64,000 nt of DNA from Impatiens glandulifera. Taxonomy: Eukaryota; Streptophyta; Magnoliopsida; Ericales; Balsaminaceae. The DNA lies in NCBI RefSeq assembly GCF_907164915.1, contig NC_061862.1:87468846-87532845 (forward strand), written 5' to 3'. This document shows positions 1-11,519 of the stretch, in pieces (positions within the stretch are counted from its first letter, which is position 1; the number at the start of each line of letters is the position of its first letter). Below the pieces are notes generated by a model that saw only the letters and a program-made list of their open reading frames with translations, did not search any database and had not been told where the DNA came from. The position numbers and the translations under genes were made by a program.

Positions 1-2370
1 CCCGAAGCTTCAAAGTACAAAGCATAGTTGGTCATGGTGAGCCTACCTATAATTTCACATCAGGATGAAATCTATCAGAATAGTATAAGAAAAACAAAAC
101 AAAATATTAGAAGTTGAACGGACAAATGTTAAATGATCAAACCAGGCCAACTGGTCCCTCCAATGTGACGTATAACTCTTTGTGAGCTTGCTGTTCCCTC
201 AACATGCAGTATAAATTCATCATCAGCTAATTCAACACCTGTTGGAGCATCTTGGTTTTGCAAATGTTTGAAGCATCTGACAATGAAAAGGAAAATATAT
301 TTGGATTCATGGATGCAGATTTTCTACTCAAGTAACATAACAAAAAAAGATTGGAATATTTTTAAATGAGAATAAGTAGTAATTACTTGTCAATTTCTTT
401 CAAGTACTTATCATATGCAGGAAAGTGGAGTCTATTGTTGGATGTTACTGCTGTCAAGGTATCAAATGTAAATCTACCATTAATCACATCCACTGGCAAT
501 GGAACTAGTGTCCCCAGCCAGACAAATGAATCTTCTCCAACGCTTGCCTTGTGGTCAACCTAAAATAACAGTAAATATTCATTTTAAGACAACCATTCAA
601 ATATGCTGTCTAGCAAACTTCGATAGGACAGAAATTTATTACAAGCAGTGGCATGATGTCAGAATAGAACAGTGCAGTCTCGTCTTCATCTTCTTGCATC
701 ATTTCTGTAGTTGTACCATCATTTTTCTCCTTTGATATGCTCTCCTGCATACATGAACCAAAACTGGACATAAGGCCAAGAGAGAAGCTTGATACATGCC
801 TATTTGGAATGATGATTTTTTATCACGATCAGGAAAAATCTACATTTGTTATGTTTTATAATAAAATCACAATCATCTACAAAATAATTTGGATCATGAT
901 TTTATACCAAATGAAACAAAAAATATTACACTATGCCTTGGATCATCATCTAAACAATCTTATACCAAAAGAGAGAAAAAAAATATCATTTTCAGTTCCA
1001 CTTTGGAGATTTTTCTTGTGACAATATAACAGTTTCCAGATAACATCAATTTGTCTTCTTATTTCATGAATTTATTTTGAACTATGGGAATGTTTTATCA
1101 TCTAAACCTGTTCTACAAAATCATCAGAGTGCATGAAGGATGTGTAAGACTAATTGGATTATAAGGCATTCTTTCACAATCATTTCAAGAATTGGCACCT
1201 CTATTCTGTCCACCTAGGCTTCATCCAGATCGATCGTGGATACTATACAATCGGAACTGTTCTTTTTTTGAAAAGCATCGGCTTTTATTAGAGATGTACA
1301 TCAGGTGCGATCATTTGAAACCAGATTTTGACAGCAGTCTGACAGTAAGTTAATGATATTGTACTTCATCATAATAGGAAATCCTCATGATTTCTTGCAA
1401 TATGATGAACCTATTAAATACCAAAGCAGATTTCTATCTCTTAATCCATTGTTGATGTTACATGAACCGACTGTGCATCTATCATTTTTTTCTACAAGAT
1501 AACTGCAATTCAATATCCATGAATCTATCTCTTAAACTGCACAAACATCTGAAAAAAATATTAACACTTTTGTGTCCCAACATGGGAGCCTTAAATCTGA
1601 TCAATAGTGAATTTTAGAGTAAGACAGGCACAGTGTTACTTAGATAAGGTTATACTTGAATAATTTAACCTATCTATTTTCCTAATGAAGCTGCTTTGAT
1701 AACAAACATCCATAAATCACTTAACTCATTAAACATAACTAAAAGTAGGTACTAAAATTGAAATTAACTTTGATTATTGTGAACATACATGGTTCTTACT
1801 ATTTAGTAAGAAATTATCAGTACTTAATTTATGTTTACTTAATCAGTCTCAACTCTTTGTAACACTGATGAAACCTTCTGGTTGGAAATCAGATCAGATT
1901 AGGGTAACTTTTAGTTACAATTCCTATAGGCGTATGTATTGGATGAATAATTAACCATCTTATAGGCTTACCGAGTTGGATTCTTCATCATCAGCAGCAG
2001 CAGAAGGTGTCTCCCAAGCCAGCATGATGTTAAAAGTGAACCTTCCAAATGAGCCATCGTCAATCCTTTCTTCTATCTCAGGGCACATAACACATAAAGC
2101 CTTTGAGCAACAATACTCAATCAATTTCCTCGAATAGTCATCCAACTCCGGCTTCCATATCTTCTCGAATTCTGTAACCAATTCATCAAGTGAAGTATCT
2201 AGCTTCCTACGAATCAAAAAAATAATAATAATATGCTCATGAGAAATCGTTCGTCGTCGTCGAGATCGGAGTGTCAAAATGAAGAAAAGGAAATAGAGAA
2301 TTAATTACTGTGCACATTCATTGAGAACGTCGTTTGCGATGGAGGAAAGAGGTTTGTTCTTCGTCGTCAT
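1..2370 (-). CDS. DUF639-family protein, 5' part of gene (six exons visible, 3' end outside window)
   Basis: Spliced minus-strand gene. Exons in transcription order are 2370-2309, 2206-1972, 744-643, 559-387, 276-143 and 46-<1. Every junction is GT-AG and the phases match (2, 0, 0, 2, 1). The start is the ATG at 2370-2368 (MTTKNKPLSSIANDVL...). The exons join into about 250 residues. An N-terminal segment (LDELVTEFEKIW, CCSKALCVMCPEIEERI) is followed by an acidic linker and LFYSDIMPLL. Then come GEDSFVWLGTLVPLPVDV and RLHFPAYDKYLKEID, and the block VIRHIGGTSWPG plus RLTMTNYALYFEAS. That last block is the signature I associate with plant DUF639 proteins, which have no established biochemical function. 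Intron 2 (1971-745) is the largest. No frameshift or stop interrupts the assembled frame, so the gene looks intact. The family name is recalled from motif similarity; the exon structure is read directly. Confidence 0.87.
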
Positions 2371-2993
2371 GATTGCAGCGAGCAAAGATGATGATGATGA
2401 TGATTGAATCTTGGCGAGTATTCAAAAGGCCGATACTGATCTTTGTTTTTCTCTCTCACGAAGGGAAGATTGGATGTGCCGTTTACAGCTGCTGCCACTT
2501 GGAAGCCATGCAGCATATGTGATAACTGACCACCTGGCCGGCCCCTATTTGTTCGGCTTGAACGTCGTGTCCATCATTCCCAAATCAAACCGCCATTGTA
2601 AGAAATTCTTCTTCATATCAAGAGAAGATAAACGATTATTTTCATTTTACATTCTTCCATTCTTTTACAGTAATGTCTATGTAACCGCTTAAGCATATGC
2701 ATATAATAAATTAATTAATAATATTACAAAAACAAAACCTAAAAGAGATCATCACAAAAATAATTGATAATCTATAATATAAATTTTGCATATATAACGA
2801 ACAAATGAGACGGTATAAGAAAAATCTTTACTAAATATTATTAATAACAATTGTAATAATACTTAGCACAATGTTTTGAAAGAATTCGTGTCAAATTATA
2901 ATTAAATATATATATGACTGAAATAGTAAGAAACTCGTATAACTCATTATTGAAAACAATGAAAATTAACTCAAAATTTGATATTTTCGTCTC
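2371..2993. other. Upstream region of the DUF639 gene, then AT-rich intergenic DNA
   Basis: The first ~60 bases above the ATG, including a GAT trinucleotide run near 2390-2405, are the likely 5' leader and core promoter of the minus-strand gene. I could not identify a clear TATA box. From about 2700 the sequence is AT-rich with no plausible coding exon on either strand. The open frame at 2411-2692 (plus) has no recognisable domain and I treat it as chance. Confidence 0.5.
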
Positions 2994-3085
2994 CTTTGTT
3001 GCTAAGAAAAAGACGAGCACTAACTCAAAAAGGATTACCAACACAATTAGAGGATATAAGCAACAAACAAACCACTGAAAGTTGA
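2994..3085. repeat. Left copy of a duplicated 92-bp flank of the copia element
   Basis: This 92-bp stretch recurs at 8662-8753, directly after the right LTR, with only two mismatches that I can count. The left copy continues naturally into native sequence on its own left side. On its right it is joined after two filler bases (3086-3087) to internal copia sequence homologous to position 7639 onward. The arrangement shows a rearranged insertion, not a simple target-site duplication. Confidence 0.85.
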
Positions 3086-3087
3086 TG

Positions 3088-3779
3088 ATGTATGCAATGG
3101 TCTGTACAAGACCGGATATAACTTATGCAGTTGGAGTACTTAGTCGTTTCCTTTCAAATCCCGGTAAGACACACTGAGAAGCAGTTAAGTGGCTAATGAG
3201 ATATCTTCGAGGGACCTCCAAATACGCTTTATTTTATGGTACTGAAAACCCACATGTTGAAGGGTTTTCTGATTCAGACATGAGTGGTGATATTGACACA
3301 ATGAGATCAACTTCAGGGTATTTGTTTACTTTTGGAGGAGGAGCTGTATCATGGCAGTCTCGTCTACAGAAATGTATTGCTTTGTCTACTACAGAAGCTG
3401 AATATATTGCCATTACTGAATGTTGTAAGGAAAATGAGATGGATGAAAGAATTATTGAAAGAAATAGACCATACACAAGACAGATTTGTGGTGTTTAGTG
3501 ACTCACAAAGTGCTATACATGTGAGCAAGAATCCAAGTTTCCATTCACGTTCAAAACACATCCAAAGAAGGTACCATTGGATCCGTGAAGTGCTCGAGAA
3601 GAAGGAGTTATACTTGTAGAAAGTGCATACAGATGAGAACGAGTCAGATATGATGACAAAGGGCTTGCCAAGAGGCAAACATTAGATATGTTGTGCCAAA
3701 GCCGGAATGGTTTTGGCATGAGCGTCACGATGATGAATGTTTATAGCAACATTCTCTCATGGATCGAAAGGGGGAGAAT
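3088..3779 (+). pseudogene. Truncated copia pol 3' end (RNase H region) abutting the left LTR
   Basis: About 690 bp aligns to 7639-8330 of the neighbouring full element. It encodes the end of RT and the RNase H segment (AVKWLMRYLRGTSKYALFYG, ALSTTEAEYIAI, VVFSDSQSAIHVSKNPSFHS). It shares two disabling lesions with the full copy: a TGA at 3175-3177 (partner 7726-7728), where the family has Trp, and a frameshift in the stretch after TECCKE. An additional TAG near 3617 is private to this copy. The shared lesions show that it was copied from an already dead template or derives from the same dead lineage. It ends in the purine-rich tract just before the LTR at 3780. Confidence 0.85.
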
Positions 3780-4111
3780 TGTTGAGGTGTTCCTTGCCAT
3801 TGCGGGCGGGTTCTTAAATTCCGGGTAAACGAGTCAGGGTTTTCTGTTATGAAAACGGGTTAGAGTATAAATACTTTTTTTGGGTATTTTTCTCATAACA
3901 TAGTAAGGTTGAGAGAGAGTGAATTACAGATCTAGGGTTTTCTGGTTTCATTCTTCTTCTTGTTCTTTGGCTGATCCAGAGAGAAAGATTGGGGGAGCTT
4001 TTGATTGTGGAGTAGTCCAATCATTCCTAGTGTAATCACTTCTTTCATTTGAGAGCAGGGCATGTTTGATTTCTAAGAAGATCCGTAGTTTTGCTGTTGC
4101 AAAACCCAACA
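3780..4111 (+). repeat. Left (5') LTR of the copia element
   Basis: The LTR is 332 bp, with TGTTG at the start and the inverted CAACA at the end. A TATA box candidate TATAAATA lies at 3866-3873 and should drive transcription toward the internal region. The truncated copy on its left (3088-3779) uses the same LTR as its 3' LTR, so it is shared by both units, as expected from a recombined tandem array. Confidence 0.92.
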
Positions 4112-4112
4112 G

Positions 4113-4124
4113 TGGTATCAGAGC
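4113..4124 (+). other. Primer-binding site of the copia element
   Basis: TGGTATCAGAGC begins one base after the LTR end and is complementary to the 3' end of initiator-Met tRNA, the usual primer for plant copia reverse transcription. Confidence 0.9.
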
Positions 4125-4248
4125 AGTATTGATTGGTTATCTATTTTAATATTGGAGTAAAGTGCTCTGTTGGTTACTTGACGAAATTCAAAGAGGAGAT
4201 CAACTGGTTTCTTTGCTGGGGTTTTTGCCAGTTGTTAAGGCAGTAATA

Positions 4249-4977
4249 ATGGGGAAATCTAGACCTGATATGGTGAGTCTGAATGGTACAAACTACAGGC
4301 AATGGAAACTGATGATTAATGATCTATTAGTTTTAGATGATTTGAATGAAGCAATTGAAAATGAGGGTGTTAGACCTGAGACAACAAAAAAGGCTGATTG
4401 GAAAAAGACAGATAGAAAGGCCTGCAGCTTTATTCGTTCATGGGTTGGTGTAAATGTTGTGCACCATGTTGAGAACGAGACTACGGCGTATGGTGTGTAG
4501 AGCAAACTTGAAGCTCTCTATGCTGAGAGGTCAGCAGGGAATAAAGCAACACTGATACGAAGACTGGTGAATCTGAAGTATATTGATAATAAATCAATTG
4601 CTGAGCACTTGAATGAATTTCAAAATATTTTGAATCAGTTGAGTAATATGAAGATAAACTTTGATGATGAGGTGCAAGCACTTTTAGTCCTTGGATCTTT
4701 GCCTGCAAGTTGGGAGACACTTATTATCACTCTCAGCAACTCAGCACCAAATGGTAAAGTCAACATAGCATTTGTCACCAGTTCCTTACTTGATGAGGAG
4801 AATCGAAAGGGGGATAAAACTTCTAAGTCTGATATGTTGGTGACTGATAGAGGAAGATCAAAGGATAATAGAAGTGGTTCGAGCAGGGGCAAGTCTAGAA
4901 GCAAGTCTAAAGCTCTAAAGAAGGATGGTGCTTGCCATTATTGTGGCAAAATGGGTCACTGGAAAAACGAGTGCTAG
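4249..4977 (+). pseudogene. Copia Gag, interrupted by stops
   Basis: Gag starts at the ATG at 4249 (MGKSRPDMVSLNGTNYRQW), a typical copia Gag N-terminus that binds the element RNA. The same frame runs to 4977 but is broken by TAG at 4498-4500, where the family has Trp. It resumes as SKLEALYAERSAGNK and reaches a CCHC zinc knuckle (CHYCGKMGHWKNEC), followed at once by another TAG at 4975-4977. Both stops are single G-to-A changes from TGG. The 5' leader between the PBS and 4249 has no coding signal. Nothing here can give a full-length Gag. Confidence 0.88.
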
Positions 4978-5007
4978 AAATTTAAAAATGATAAAGCGAA
5001 GGATACA

Positions 5008-6330
5008 GTGAAGCCCAGAGAAAAGAAAGAACAGAGTGCAGATACATATGTTTATGCTTCAGATGGTGAACTGACATATGCTTCTAACTGTCAAGACTCC
5101 TGTCTTAGCACATCTTCAAATGAAACATCATGTATTGTTGACACAGGTGCCTCATTCCATATTACTCCACACAAAGGTTACTTCCAGTCCTACAAAGCTG
5201 GTGATTATGGCGAGGTTCGCATGGGTAACAGTGGTGTGTCCAAGATAGTTGGTCTTGGTGATGTTAGAATCGAGACAAACATGGGCTGTTTCCTGACATT
5301 TGAGAGATGTAAGACATGTTCCTGATTTGAGAATGAATTTGATTTCAGCAGGTAAGCTCGATGATGGAGGCTACCATAATGTTTTCAATGGTGGAGCATG
5401 GAAGCTAATCAAGGGTTCATTGATTGTTGCACGAGGTAAGAAATGTTGTTCATTATACAAGACAAATTTGAAAATTGTCAATGATGCAGCATATTCTGTT
5501 TTGATGGAGTCATCCTCTGAGTTGTGGCACAAGAGACTAGGTCACATTAGTGAAAAGGGGCTGAATGTTTTGATCAAGAGGAATGAGTTTCTGAATCTCA
5601 AAGATGTTCATCTTGAAAATTGTGAGCATTGCTTGAAGGGTAAGCAGAACAGAGTCTCCTTCAGTAAGTCGAAAGTGGAACTGAAAAAGAATGTCCTTGA
5701 ACTGGTCCATATAGATGTTTGTGGTCCTATAAAGATTAAATCCATAGGTGGTGCTTCCTATTTTGTAACCTTCATAGATGATGCATCTAGGAAAGTTTGG
5801 GCCTATGCTATAAAGTCCAAGGATGAGGTTGCAACAAAGTTTGAGGTCTTTCACAAGCTGGTTGAAAGAGAGACATAAAGAAAACTGATGAGGGTGCGGT
5901 CAGATAACGGGGGAGAGTACATAGGCTCATTTGATGATTATTGCAAAGAGCAGGGTATTCGACATGAACAGACTGTGTCCAAGACTCCACAACAAAATGG
6001 TGTGGCATAGAGGATGAACAGAACAATGTTGGAACGGATGAGGAGTATGCTCTCCCATGCCAAGTTGGTTAAGCATTTCTGGGCTGAAGCCATGAGCACT
6101 ACAGTGTATGTGATCAATCGTTCTCCCTCCAAGCCATTGAATAATAAGTGTGCAGAAAACGTCTGGTCAGATAAAGATGTTAATTATGACTATTTACGTG
6201 TTTTTGGTTGTAGAGCTTTTGTGCATGTTCCAAAAGATGAGAGGTCTAAGTTAGATGCAAAAACCAGGTAATGCATATTTTTGGGTTATGGTGATGAAAA
6301 GTGGGGATACATGTGTTATGACCCAATGAC
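5008..6330 (+). pseudogene. Copia protease and integrase, frameshifted and stopped
   Basis: The protease active site is present (CIVDTGASFHITP). A frameshift near 5300-5325 moves the reading frame. The integrase zinc-binding part follows (LWHKRLGHISEKGL, CEHCLKGKQ), then the first catalytic Asp (LVHIDVCGPI) and the second ([12 protein letters not shown]). Stops occur at 5876-5878 and 6008-6010; the second falls on the codon for the third catalytic residue, the Glu of the NGVAER motif. A further TAA lies near 6269 in FLGYG context, and the frame shifts again near 6338. Integration activity is therefore lost several times over. Confidence 0.88.
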
Positions 6331-6339
6331 AAGAAGGTT

Positions 6340-8272
6340 TTGAGAAGCCGATATGTGGTATTCCTTGAAGATCAGACTATTGATAATTTTGAAGATGGTG
6401 AAAAGCTTGATGCATATATACGTGACCTTTCTGGTCTTGAGCTGTCTCATGATGTTGAGGAGACAATGCCACATGTAGCTTCAGACTCAGATATTGATGA
6501 TGATGTTCCTCAGGGTCAAGTTGTAGGCCATGGAAATGATAGTAATACTGAAACTGATCTTGGTGATAATGTTGAGGTTGATTTTGAAGTTCAACAAGAA
6601 GATGTAAATCAACAGAATCAACAAACAGAGGTACTTAGGAGGTCTACTAGGGAGAAAAGATCAAGTTCTAAGTACCATGCTACAGAGTATGTCCTTCTAA
6701 TTGATTGTAGGGAGCCTATATGCTATAAAGAGGCTCTTGAGGATGCTCATAAGAAAGAATGGCTAGCTGCCATGGATGAAGAGATGAAGTCATTACTGAA
6801 AAATGTCACATATGATCTAGTTGAAAGACCAAAGAACATAAAAGTATTACAAAATAAATGGGTGTACAAGATTAAACAAGAAGGTGATGATAACAAGACA
6901 AGATACAAGGCTAGGCTGGTTGTCAAAGGTTTTGGCCAGAGGTATGGAATCGATTATGATGAGATTTTCTCACCGGTAGCGAAGATGACTTCTATCCGTG
7001 TGGTGTTAAGTCTAGCTGCTTGTATGGATCTTGAGGTTGAACAGCTTGATGTCAAGACTGTATTTCTCCATGGTGATTTGGATGAAGATGTTTATATAGA
7101 GCAACCTAAAGGTTATAATAAGAAAGGTGAGGAAAACAAGGTGTGCAAACTTGTCAAAAGTCTGTACGGTTTGAATCAAGCACCAAGACAGTGGTATCTT
7201 AAGTTTGAGTCGTTCATGACCATCCATGGGTACATTAAGACGTCTACAGATCACTGTGTCTTTGTGCAAAATTTTGTTTCTAATTATTTTATTATACTTC
7301 TTCTATATGTTGATGACATGCTAATTGTTGGGAGAGACAAGCTCAAAATTGCCAAGTTGAAAAAGGATTTGGCTAAGTCTTTTGAGATGAAAGACTTGGG
7401 TCAAGCAAGACAAATTCTTGGAATGCAGGTCATTCGTGATCGGGTGAAGAAAAAGCTATGGTTGTCTTAAGAGAGATATATTGATAAGATTCTAAATCGA
7501 TTTTGTATGGACAAGGCAAAACCAGTTGCTTGTCCTTTGGCTACACACTTGAAAATAAACAAGACAATGTCTCCCAAGGATGAAGAGGAAAGACAAGAAA
7601 TGTGCAGTGTTCCATATGCTTCAGCAATAGGCAATCTAATGTATGCAATGGTCTGTACAAGGCCGGATATAGCTCATGCGGTTGGAGTACTTAGTCATTT
7701 CCTTTCAAATCCCGGTAAGACACACTGAGAAGCAGTTAAGTGGCTAATGAGATATCTTCGAGGGACCTCCAAATACGCTTTATTTTATGGTACTGGAAAG
7801 CCACATGTTGAAGGGTTTTCTGATTCAGATATGAGTGATGATATTGACACAATGAGATCAACTTCAGGGTATTTGTTTACTTTTGGAGGAGGAGCTGTAT
7901 CATGGCAGTCTCGTCTACAGAAATGTATTGCTTTGTCTACTACAGAAGCTGAATATATTGCCATTACTAAATGTTGTAAGGAAAATGAGATGGATGAAAG
8001 AATTATTGAAAGAAATAGACCACACACAAGACATATTTGTGGTGTTTAGTGACTCACAAAGTGCTATACATGTGAGCAAGAATCCAAGTTTCCATTCACG
8101 TTCAAAACACATCCAAAGAAGGTACCATTGGATCCGTGAAGTGCTCGAGAAGAAGGAGTTATACTTGGAGAAAGTGCATACAGATGAGAACGAGTCAGAT
8201 ATGATGACAAAGGGCTTGCCAAGAGGCAAACATGAGATATGTTGTGCCAAAGCCGGAATGGTTTTGGCATGA
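6340..8272 (+). pseudogene. Copia reverse transcriptase and RNase H, with late stops and a frameshift
   Basis: A frame of 376 codons from 6340 covers the pol linker and most of RT (NKWVYKIKQ, ARLVVKGFGQ, FSPVAKMTSIRVVLSLAA, LYGLNQAPRQWYLKF), with the catalytic LLYVDDMLIVG box intact. TAA at 7468-7470 replaces the Gln of the usual LSQ motif. Reading resumes through GNLMYAMVCTRPDIAHAVGVLSHF to TGA at 7726-7728 (Trp in the family). RNase H follows (MRYLRGTSKY, TTEAEYIAI), with a frameshift near 7975-8045 and a C-terminus at 8272 (MMTKGLPRGKHE). The long RT frame is the best preserved part of the element. Confidence 0.9.
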
Positions 8273-8330
8273 GCGTCACGATGATGAATGTTTATAGCAA
8301 CATTCTCTCATGGCTCGAAAGGGGAAGAAT

Positions 8331-8661
8331 TGTTGAGGTGTTCCTTGCCATTGCGGGCGGGTTCTTAAATTCTGGGTAAACGAGTCAGGGTTTTCTGTTA
8401 TGAAAACGGGTTAGAGTATAAATACTTTTTTGGGTATTTTTCTCATAACATAGTAAGGTTGAAAGAGAGTGAATTATAGATTTAGGGTTTTCTGGTTTCC
8501 TTCTTCTTCTTATTCTTTGGCTGATCCAGAGAGAAAGATTGGGGGAGTTTTTGATTGTGGAGTAGTCCAATCATTCTTAGTGTAATCACTTCTTTCATTT
8601 GAGAGCAGGGCATGTTTGATTTCTAAGAAGATCCGTAGTTTTGCTGTTGCAAAACCCAACA
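8331..8661 (+). repeat. Right (3') LTR of the copia element
   Basis: The LTR is 331 bp, starts TGTTGAGGTG and ends CCCAACA. It is preceded by the purine tract CGAAAGGGGAAGAAT at 8316-8330, which serves as plus-strand primer. The TATA candidate is at 8417-8424. It differs from the left LTR by about 2-3 percent, mainly transitions. Confidence 0.92.
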
Positions 8662-8753
8662 CTTTGTTGCTAAGAAGAAGACGAGCACTAACTCAAAAAG
8701 GATTACCAACACAATTGGAGGATATAAGCAACAAACAAACCACTGAAAGTTGA
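8662..8753. repeat. Right copy of the duplicated 92-bp flank
   Basis: Near-identical partner of 2994-3085. Here it directly follows the LTR terminus, as an ordinary insertion flank would. Beyond 8753 the sequence continues into what should be the native locus. Confidence 0.85.
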
Positions 8754-9684
8754 GAGTATTATTCGGATCACAATAATTTGAGATGAAAAATTCGATACGA
8801 TTAAATAAGATGACGCACCGAACAAAACACAACACTAACTCAAAATTTAGTGGCAGAAAAAGAAATGAGATACCTCCCATACTAAAAAGTCATTGAAGAA
8901 GTCAAGAAAAAAATGACTTTTCAATATCTCTATTTTCTAACTAAGTTTAAAATATCTTTATTCATGATTTTGTTTGAAATTCTTACTTATATATTTATTT
9001 TTGTTTGAAATTACTTCTGACATATTTATTTTTGTTTAAAATAGTTAAGTTTTTTAAAAGTACAAAATAAAATAAAAACTCAAAGTAAAGTAAGAACAAA
9101 TCTTATTTTATGGTCGAAATTTGAATTATCTTTATAGCAAATTTAAAACCATTTATCGTTCAAGGTTCTAACTAGGCTGTGTTTATCATATTTGGCTTAT
9201 TTTTGACTAATAAACTCGTTTCATTTTCAAATCAAATTACATTATTCTCACTCTCCATTCAATTTTACTAAAGGGATAACCACTCTTTTAGTCATGTCTA
9301 GTCAGTTGATTTAAGCATATTACAAGTTTTGTATTATGATACCATATTTTATATTCCGTAATCTCTATTATATTATTTACATTTTCAATATATGACTATT
9401 AGACATTTTTCTCTCCTTCAACATCAATATTATTTATTGTTTAGAGATAATTTTGGAGGTACAACACAAACACACAATATCTAAATATGGATAAGACGAA
9501 TGGGTAATAACATCGTTGTCTGAAAATGAAACATATCAGATGTGTCATCGTTTGAGAATAGAGTTGAAGAAGTCGTTTCAAGATGAAAGTGAAATATTTG
9601 CCTGCAGTATCACTCAGAAAAATAAAAAATTGATATACTCATATACCATTTATATGAGGATTTTTGTGCATATTTTCAACATAA
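8754..9684. other. AT-rich intergenic DNA
   Basis: About 930 bp with long A/T runs and no ORF resembling a known protein. I see no transposon termini or RNA gene. The open frame at 9516-9824 crosses into the hAT terminus and is not credible as a gene. Confidence 0.5.
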
Positions 9685-9849
9685 ATTACCGACAGGGCCG
9701 GCCCATTGGCTGTGCAAGATGTGCACTTGCACAGGGCCACAAAAATGTAGGGCCACCCAAAAAATTATATACATATATATATAAAAAATTAAATACATAT
9801 ATTATATATATATTAAAAAAATGAGGCTCAACCCTAGGGCCGGCTAGCT

Positions 9850-9993
9850 AAAGCCATCCACTCCAACACCACACACCCAAGCGGCAAGCACCCAATTTGT
9901 GAATTGTGACCAGCCGAAGGTTATCTCCAAAGTCCAACCCCGTCCTCTCTCCAAACTCCGACGTTCGACCATCTTCTCATCTCCTCAATTGTT
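9850..9993 (+). other. Probable noncoding first exon of the hAT transposase
   Basis: This GC-richer stretch ends at GTTG followed by GTAATCTC, a plausible donor at 9994. The matching acceptor TTAG at 18524-18527 precedes the transposase ATG at 18529. Without the CACTA insertion this intron would be about 140 bp. Exon limits are inferred from splice signals only. Confidence 0.5.
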
Positions 9994-10933
9994 GGTAATC
10001 TCTACTTCTTGGATTTTAGCTTTAATCATTGCAATTTTAAAAATCAATTCATTATTCTTCCATCACAATTTATTTTATTGTCATTCACTACAAAAATAAG
10101 GTGGATTTGTGACGAAATTTACTTACGTTATTTGCGCTGTTAGAAATTTCGGACGATTTTTTTCATAAAATTTGAGACGAAATTAATAAACGTCACAACA
10201 ATCAATTAGAGAAGGTAAAAACGTAGGAAAAAATTAAAGAAATTTAGCTCCATTTTTATCCATCGCTATTATAGAAAGTAAACACAGATTATAAATTCCG
10301 CAATAATTATCCTACAATTATTCCCATAAAATTTGAGACTAAATTTATAAACGTCAAAAACAATCCATAATAAAAAAAGAAAAAATGTAAAAGAAAATTA
10401 TTAAGAAAATTTAGAGACGTTTTGTAGGAAGTAAAGATACGTCACAAAATTTGCAGATATTTTCTTACGGATTTTTCGACGAATTTATTATTTTCAATTT
10501 TCTAACAGATTTTTAGACAAAACTTGAAAAAAATACTGTTTTATTTCGGCATGTCATTAATTTAATTGTATAAACGTATATAATCAGAATGGTTCATCAA
10601 CTGTAACATTAGGGTTTCATATGCCAACCATTTCAAATTTAGATTAAGGATGGTTAGTGTTGCTGAATTTGAGCATCGACAAGGACACAAGGAGATAGGA
10701 GAGAAGGCGACTATTCGGCGGGTAATGAAGAAGATTTATATATAAGAGCGTCGTTAACAAATGATGTTATTTTGTCATTTCATTTAGAGAAATTCGCTGA
10801 ATGTGTCTGTTGAATCAACTTTTGCTGAAGAAAGAAGACGATCCATAGGCGATTTTGTTTCTTTCTTATCAAATTGTAGTACATTTCTTGTGCTCTGTTA
10901 TATCTTTTATGGATTTATTTGTGTAAACTACAG

Positions 10934-10987
10934 GAACGCCTCTTCTTCCAACAACTGATATCAGGAGTTAGGAACTGTCATACAATG
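10934..10987 (+). pseudogene. Captured SnRK2 kinase exon fragment (alpha-helix E region)
   Basis: Directly after an acceptor-like CTACAG, 18 codons read ERLFFQQLISGVRNCHTM. This matches the SnRK2 segment that precedes the catalytic loop, usually R-Y/F-FFQQLISGV-x-YCH. The downstream donor is not canonical. The gypsy element at 11054 separates this exon from the next kinase exons at 16370. Confidence 0.8.
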
Positions 10988-11053
10988 ATATTCTTGAACT
11001 TACTATTTAATTTAGATTTAGATTTATAGTTGTTGATACTTCTTTCATGTATG

Positions 11054-11442
11054 TGATATGATTAAGAGAGGAGATGAAAAGAGAATCCAAGCCACTGACG
11101 GAAATGGTAAGATGTGCTTAAAGGGGTATTAGAAATTAGATAAGAGATAAGAAGAAAAGAGCTGAGCTCATTGTCATTTCATAATTCTCAAATGATGAAT
11201 TAGCTGAGGATATAAACTTTCAAAGAATCCAGCACGTGATTCTGTTACAACCATATGATGAGGTGGCCAAAAGGACAGGGCCAAAATGTAAATAAAAGAT
11301 AAGTTCAGAAATTAGCATAAACAAAGTCTAACAGAAAACAAATAAATTGTAATAATAAAATAGAAATAGATTCTGGATCAGATGGTCCCAAATGCTCCAC
11401 GTGTCACGTCCTCCTCCGTCCGATTAGGTACAAGTTGTAACA
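11054..11442 (-). repeat. 3' LTR of the gypsy element
   Basis: The LTR is 389 bp and near-identical to 15962-16351. It includes AATCCAGCACGTGATTCTG, with a CACGTG G-box, present in both LTRs. The purine tract lies just inside the element at about 11443-11457. Confidence 0.92.
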
Positions 11443-11519
11443 TTACTCCCCCCTTTAGCAAATCGGCGTCCTCGCCGACCAAAGCCCGATCTCTTCCCCT
11501 TTTGTCCCCATTCCAAGAC

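Larger units (their letters stand above)
3780..8661 (+). mobile_element. Ty1/copia LTR retrotransposon, full length, inactive
   Basis: The element is 4,882 bp, bounded by two LTRs of about 331 bp that start TGTTGAGG and end CCCAACA. A primer-binding site TGGTATCAGAGC follows the left LTR and a purine tract precedes the right one. The internal order is Gag, protease, integrase, RT, RNase H, which is the copia order. The LTRs differ by about 8 substitutions, nearly all C/T or G/A, plus one T indel, so the insertion is moderately old. The Gag start and the Gag-zinc knuckle-DTG arrangement resemble the Tork/Tnt1 group; that clade call is an inference. The left target-site duplication is missing because of the rearrangement at 2994-3087. 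Confidence 0.93.

Noticed and set aside
366..1021. Three plus-strand open frames at the left edge
   Set aside because: They are shadows of DUF639 exons 643-744 and 387-559 on the other strand, or intron sequence.
9516..9824. Open frame of 102 codons at the hAT left end
   Set aside because: It runs across the hAT terminus and target duplication into TA-rich sequence, so it cannot predate the insertion as a gene.
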